The notes under the pieces: model-generated
Told to the model about the DNA's origin: nothing
Database searches by the model: none
What the model saw: only the letters and a program-made list of their open reading frames with translations
In this document: positions 60,795 through 64,000 of the stretch, piece after piece
Position numbering within the stretch: position 1 is the first letter of the stretch
Layout of the letters: the number at the start of each line of letters is the position of its first letter
Assembly: GCF_001509475.1 (NCBI RefSeq)
Contig: NZ_LLZG01000299.1
Coordinates: forward strand, 10,048 to 74,047
Length of the DNA stretch: 64,000 nt
Direction: 5' to 3'
Origin: Streptomyces regalis
Lineage (GTDB): Bacteria; Actinomycetota; Actinomycetes; Streptomycetales; Streptomycetaceae
Position numbers and translations under genes: made by a program

Positions 60795-61850
60795 TCAGGG
60801 CTTCGGTGTGCGTAGTAGTGCTGCGATGTGTGCTGCGGTTGTCGACAAGTGGTGGCGGGTGTCGCGGAGTTGGTCCGGTGTTACGCCGTGGTCCCTTGCT
60901 GCGTCGCGGATGTCGTCGCGGAAGCGGTCGAGCAGGCGGTCGAGGTCGCGGGCCGGGTCGCCGGTGGGGGGCTCGTGGGCCCAGGTGGGTTCGTAGTCGG
61001 CGGGGAAGTCCTCGGGCGTCTCGGAGTAATCGGGGTGCTGCCGTGCCGACTTGGGGGTCCCGGCGTCCTGGCGGCCGAAGCCGAAGTCCCGGCCGAACTC
61101 CTTCCCGAAGTCCTTGCCGAAGTCGCCGAACTCCTTGGCCAGTTCCGTCAGGCCCTCGCGTACGCCCGTCGGCCAGTCGCCGCGTGCGAAGTGGTCCTGT
61201 ACGTGTTCCTGGACTCGGCGGGCGATGCGCTGGACCTCCTCCTGGGCCTGGGCCCGGGCGCGGTCCTGTGCCTCCTTGGCCTGGCGCCGGGCGCGCTGCG
61301 CCTCGTCGCGGGCACGGCGGCTTTCGTCCTTGGCCCGTCGGGCCTGTTCCTTCCACTCCTGCTTGGCGCGGCGCATCTCCTCCTTGGCGGCGCGCCACGC
61401 CTCCTTGTCGGTGTAGTCCGTGAAGTCGCCGAAGGGTGCTTCCGTCCTGGCGCCGCTGCCCTGGCGGGCCTCGGACGCGGCCGCCCGCATCTCGCGCCGC
61501 AGGTCGCCCGCCGCGCCGCGCACATCGGCCTGGATCTCGGCGGCGAGTTCGGCGACCGACTCCCTGATCTCCAGCTCCAGGTCGGCCAACTCGCCGCTGC
61601 GGCCGGCCAGTTCGGCGCGGCCGGCGTCCGTGATGGCGTACACCTTGCGGCCGCCCTCGGTGGTGTGGGTGACCAGGCCCTCGGCCTCCAGCTTGGCCAG
61701 GCGGGGGTAGACGGTGCCGGCCGACGGTGCGTACAGCCCCTGGAAGCGCTCCTCGAGGAGGCGGATCACCTCGTAGCCGTGGCGCGGGGCCTCGTCCAGC
61801 AGCTTCAGCAGGTAGAGGCGGAGGCGTCCGTGGGCGAAGACGGGAGGCAT
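60795..61850 (-). CDS. PadR-family regulator with long charged C-terminus
   Basis: The 351-residue protein has a PadR winged HTH at 1-85 (RLRLYLLKLLDEAPRHGYEV, GTVYPRLAKLEAEGLV). A long Glu/Lys/Arg helix follows (~120-215, EEMRRAKQEWKEQARRAKD...), then a disordered linker and a terminal helical segment (GDPARDLDRLLDRFRDDIRDA). The length is far above the ~110-180 usual for PadR. It starts 1 bp after the DUF4097 stop, so it is co-transcribed and probably regulates that promoter. Confidence 0.9.
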   Translation of the reverse strand: MPPVFAHGRLRLYLLKLLDEAPRHGYEVIRLLEERFQGLYAPSAGTVYPRLAKLEAEGLVTHTTEGGRKVYAITDAGRAELAGRSGELADLELEIRESVAELAAEIQADVRGAAGDLRREMRAAASEARQGSGARTEAPFGDFTDYTDKEAWRAAKEEMRRAKQEWKEQARRAKDESRRARDEAQRARRQAKEAQDRARAQAQEEVQRIARRVQEHVQDHFARGDWPTGVREGLTELAKEFGDFGKDFGKEFGRDFGFGRQDAGTPKSARQHPDYSETPEDFPADYEPTWAHEPPTGDPARDLDRLLDRFRDDIRDAARDHGVTPDQLRDTRHHLSTTAAHIAALLRTPKP

Positions 61851-61851
61851 G

Positions 61852-62844
61852 TCAGAGCACCTTCTTGTCGGTCGTGCCGTCGGCCGGGGCGGCGGTGGGG
61901 CCATCGCCCTGGCCGGAGACGGAATTGTCCCCCGAGTCGTCCTGTGCGCTGCCCACCGGGTCGGTCGTCGCGTCCGTGGGTGAGGTGTTCGTGGCCGGCT
62001 CGGGCTCCTCCCATGCCTCCGCCTCCCACGGCTCGTCCTCCTTGGGCGGGCGGCGCAGCAGGGCGATCGAGCCGGAGACCGTCGTCGCCCGGAGCTTGCC
62101 GGTGCCGGCGCCGAGACGGCCGGTGATCTTGTGGGCGCCCCACTGGCCGTGGACCCTCAGGCCCTCGAAGGAGTTGGAGATCGTGCCGCTCGCGGTGTTG
62201 GCCTCGACGTCGGCGTCCGCCGGGGCCGGCAGGCGGATGGCGATCTCGCCGGAGACGCTGGTCAGCCGGACGTCGGTCGGGCCGTCCGGGTCGAGGTCGA
62301 CGATCATGGAGCCGCTGACCGAGTCGGCCTTAACCGAGGAGCCGGAGCCCTCGACGACCGTGAGGTCACCCGAGACGGAGTTGAAGCGGAGGTCGCCGGT
62401 GACGGCCTGGGCCTCCAGGTTCCCGGAGACCGTGTCGGCGCGGACCGGGCCGGACAGGGCGACGAGCGTGGTGTCGCCGGTGACGCCCTTGACGACCGAC
62501 GGGCCGTGGATCCCGGAGACCACCGCCCCGGCGCCGACCACGCCCACCTCGACGCGCGTGTCGCCCGGCACCGCCAGGGAGACCACCGCGCTGCGGCGCC
62601 AGCCCTTGCGGTCGAGCCACTTGAGGAAGCCCTTCCAGGGCAGGTCCTCGTAAGCCACCGTCAGCGTGCCGCCCTGCTGGGACACGATCAGGGGTGGGCC
62701 CTCGATCTCGGAGACCTCCAGGCGGGCGGAACCTTCGTCCGTGCCCACCACGTTCACCGTCCCGTTGACGATGCGCACATGGAGCTCGCTCACCGGCTCG
62801 TCGAAGGTGAGCTTCCTGGGCTCTGCAACGGACCACTCGGACAT
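61852..62844 (-). CDS. DUF4097 beta-helical adhesin-like protein
   Basis: The 330-residue protein is a ladder of ~18-20-residue beta repeats (VSGDLTVV, VSGSMIVD, VSGEIAIR, ASGTISNS, VSGSIALL), the DUF4097 parallel beta-helix. No signal peptide; a Pro/Asp/Thr-rich tail (~280-330) replaces a membrane anchor. These genes are widely linked to PadR regulators and membrane-stress responses. ATG 62844; function unproven. Confidence 0.88.
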   Translation of the reverse strand: MSEWSVAEPRKLTFDEPVSELHVRIVNGTVNVVGTDEGSARLEVSEIEGPPLIVSQQGGTLTVAYEDLPWKGFLKWLDRKGWRRSAVVSLAVPGDTRVEVGVVGAGAVVSGIHGPSVVKGVTGDTTLVALSGPVRADTVSGNLEAQAVTGDLRFNSVSGDLTVVEGSGSSVKADSVSGSMIVDLDPDGPTDVRLTSVSGEIAIRLPAPADADVEANTASGTISNSFEGLRVHGQWGAHKITGRLGAGTGKLRATTVSGSIALLRRPPKEDEPWEAEAWEEPEPATNTSPTDATTDPVGSAQDDSGDNSVSGQGDGPTAAPADGTTDKKVL

Positions 62845-62905
62845 GCTGCGGACCTCCTGGGCGACCGGACGCGGCCGCACGGGCCGGACCTGAACACGAC
62901 ACGCC

Positions 62906-62939
62906 ATATCGCGTCTTCCGTAAAACACGATATATCGCG
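62906..62939 (-). promoter_or_regulatory. probable PadR operator
   Basis: ATATCGCG occurs twice in direct orientation 26 bp apart (62906-62913 and 62932-62939), and CGATATATCG (62928-62937) is a perfect palindrome, 62-95 bp upstream of the DUF4097 start. Confidence 0.55.
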
Positions 62940-62963
62940 GACGTCGAAAGTCAAGGCACTCGT

Positions 62964-62986
62964 TCGCGTGATCACAAATCACGCGA
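62964..62986 (+). promoter_or_regulatory. 9-bp inverted repeat upstream of the hypothetical gene
   Basis: TCGCGTGAT / ATCACGCGA with a CACAA centre, 28 bp before the ATG at 63015: an operator-like dyad of unknown regulator. Confidence 0.6.
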
Positions 62987-63014
62987 GATGGACAAACTGT
63001 CCTAGCGTGTTGTC

Positions 63015-63860
63015 ATGCCGACGGAAGAGTCCAGCGCCGCTCGCCAGGTCCGTCCCGCCCCGGGAGCCCTGCTGCTCTGCCACGCGGAGGCCGAGTCCGT
63101 CGCCCTTGCCGCGCAGCTGCTGCGCGAGCACATGCTGCTCGCGTCGGCCGGCGAGGAGTGGAGCGTGCTCGTCCCCGAGGGCACGCCCTGGCTGCAGGGC
63201 GCCGAGCCGGTCGACCGTGTCCTCACCGGCTGGGCCACCGCCCTCGCCGTCGGCGCCCCCTGGCCCGTCCTCGCCCTCTGGTGGGACGCCGACCGCGCCG
63301 GATACACCCTCGCCTCCGGCTTCCGCCGCCCCGTCGGCTACGTCTGGCTCGCCAACGGCACCCCGGCCGGCGAGGACGAGGCCATGCACACCTTCGCCGG
63401 CCGGCTCGGCCTCGATCCGGTGCTGGACGTGCAGTCCCTCGACGAACTGACGGAACCCGACCCCGCGGCCGACGCACGGGCACGCATGCGTGGCCTGCTC
63501 GCCGTCCTCACGCGCGCGGGCGTGTCCCTGCCCGACGGCCTCGCCCCCGGCGAGAGCGCCGACCGCCTCCACGAGGCCGTCCGCCGCCACCCGCACGTCC
63601 GCATCGAGCGGGCGGGGGGCTGGCGCAACGCCTTGCGCGCGGAACTCGACGCCGTCGAAGGCAGCCGCCTCGGCCACTGGCTGCCCTGGGGCGGCGGCCC
63701 GCAGTCCCACCGGCTCGCCCTGGCCCAGGTCGCGGCCGGTCTGCCCGTCACGGTCTGGGGCCTGCGGCGCCGCAGCACCGGCTGGATCGCCGCGGGCGTG
63801 GTGCTGCTGGCGCAGGGCGCGCTGGGGTTGGCGTACGCCCTCGCGCACCCGCGCGACTGA
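63015..63860 (+). CDS. hypothetical protein with C-terminal membrane anchor
   Basis: The 281-residue protein has a globular N-terminal ~235 residues (ALLLCHAEAESVALAAQLLR, SVLVPEGTPWL, YTLASGFRRPVGYVWLA) with no signal peptide. A single C-terminal span (STGWIAAGVVLLAQGALGLAYAL) ends in HPRD, so it is likely a tail-anchored cytoplasmic-face protein. I do not recognise a family with known function. It is divergent from the PadR/DUF4097 operon. Confidence 0.8.
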   Translation: MPTEESSAARQVRPAPGALLLCHAEAESVALAAQLLREHMLLASAGEEWSVLVPEGTPWLQGAEPVDRVLTGWATALAVGAPWPVLALWWDADRAGYTLASGFRRPVGYVWLANGTPAGEDEAMHTFAGRLGLDPVLDVQSLDELTEPDPAADARARMRGLLAVLTRAGVSLPDGLAPGESADRLHEAVRRHPHVRIERAGGWRNALRAELDAVEGSRLGHWLPWGGGPQSHRLALAQVAAGLPVTVWGLRRRSTGWIAAGVVLLAQGALGLAYALAHPRD

Positions 63861-64000
63861 GGCCGGCCGACGCAGGGGCGGCTTGGTGCGGCATCCGTTA
63901 CCAAGAGCCTCAGTGGCTCTCAGCAATCCTGGCGTTTCCGCCCGGAAGGTCCGTACCGCCCAGCTCGGCGGCTTACGGTCCGCGCTTCAGCGACCACCGC
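63861..64000. other. intergenic end of window
   Basis: 140 bp after the hypothetical gene; no gene or clear signal is seen before the window ends. Confidence 0.5.

Overview
The window is high-GC actinobacterial DNA and is almost certainly from a Streptomyces chromosome. Gene content and order follow the S. coelicolor region around SCO5220-SCO5266: the epi-isozizaene synthase/CYP170A1 pair, class Ia ribonucleotide reductase under a cobalamin riboswitch, dasR-dasABC-dasD-nagB, wblE, sigH with its anti-sigma factor, an EshA/EshB-type encapsulin, sodN/sodX, NAD-malic enzyme and a Clp-N protein. SCO equivalences are from memory of the families, not from a search.

Layout. 0-5 kb: the end of an HD-domain protein, a TPR protein, peptide deformylase, and the albaflavenone operon (terpene cyclase with a TTA codon, then P450). 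5-10.2 kb: a decayed AraC/GlxA regulator in the nrdS position, a decayed secreted-protein gene, then nrdB and nrdA with two NrdR boxes and a B12 riboswitch. 10.2-15.1 kb: an acetyltransferase and two carboxylate/peptide uptake systems (SSS symporter plus DUF3311; CstA plus YbdD). 15.2-24.8 kb: the aminosugar regulon. DasR and dre operators sit around a chitobiose ABC importer, a GH3 hexosaminidase, NagB and a SIS-domain isomerase; an SDR/TetR pair with twin operators follows. 24.8-31.4 kb: a PAS/HisKA_2 kinase preceded by an unexplained dre site, wblE, a diacylglycerol-kinase-like enzyme, and the stress sigma factor sigH with its anti-sigma partner. 31.5-37.7 kb: a CPA1 antiporter, then a TIR-NB-ARC-TPR gene (frameshifted) that looks like accessory immunity DNA, a PLP enzyme and a damaged amidase gene. 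38-40.7 kb: a family 2B encapsulin shell gene followed by a polyprenyl synthase with a long disordered N-terminus, the best candidate here for a self-assembling compartment system. 41-47.9 kb: small regulators and enzymes, a DGPF/ECF42 sigma unit, and a phosphate transporter flanked by 15-bp tandem repeats. 48-53.6 kb: a membrane glycosyltransferase, an acetyltransferase relic, a MerR regulator, Ni-superoxide dismutase with its maturation protease, a CGNR regulator and a methyltransferase. 53.8-64 kb: an amino-acid ABC importer, malic enzyme, a quinone-oxidoreductase-like enzyme, an autoregulated-looking HTH/Clp-N pair, a PadR/DUF4097 pair and a hypothetical membrane-anchored protein.

Genes that work together: dasABC import chito-oligosaccharides, DasD and NagB feed GlcNAc/GlcN-6-P onward, and DasR controls them through dre sites. 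nrdA/nrdB make deoxynucleotides only when B12-dependent reductase is not available. SodX matures SodN. The shell and the prenyl synthase probably form a terpenoid precursor nanocompartment.

Six loci carry apparent lesions: nrdS-like, secreted protein, TIR-NB-ARC, amidase, a small membrane protein and a GNAT relic. The nrdS-like deletion and the GNAT relic look like true decay, whereas the single-base shifts could also be sequencing errors.
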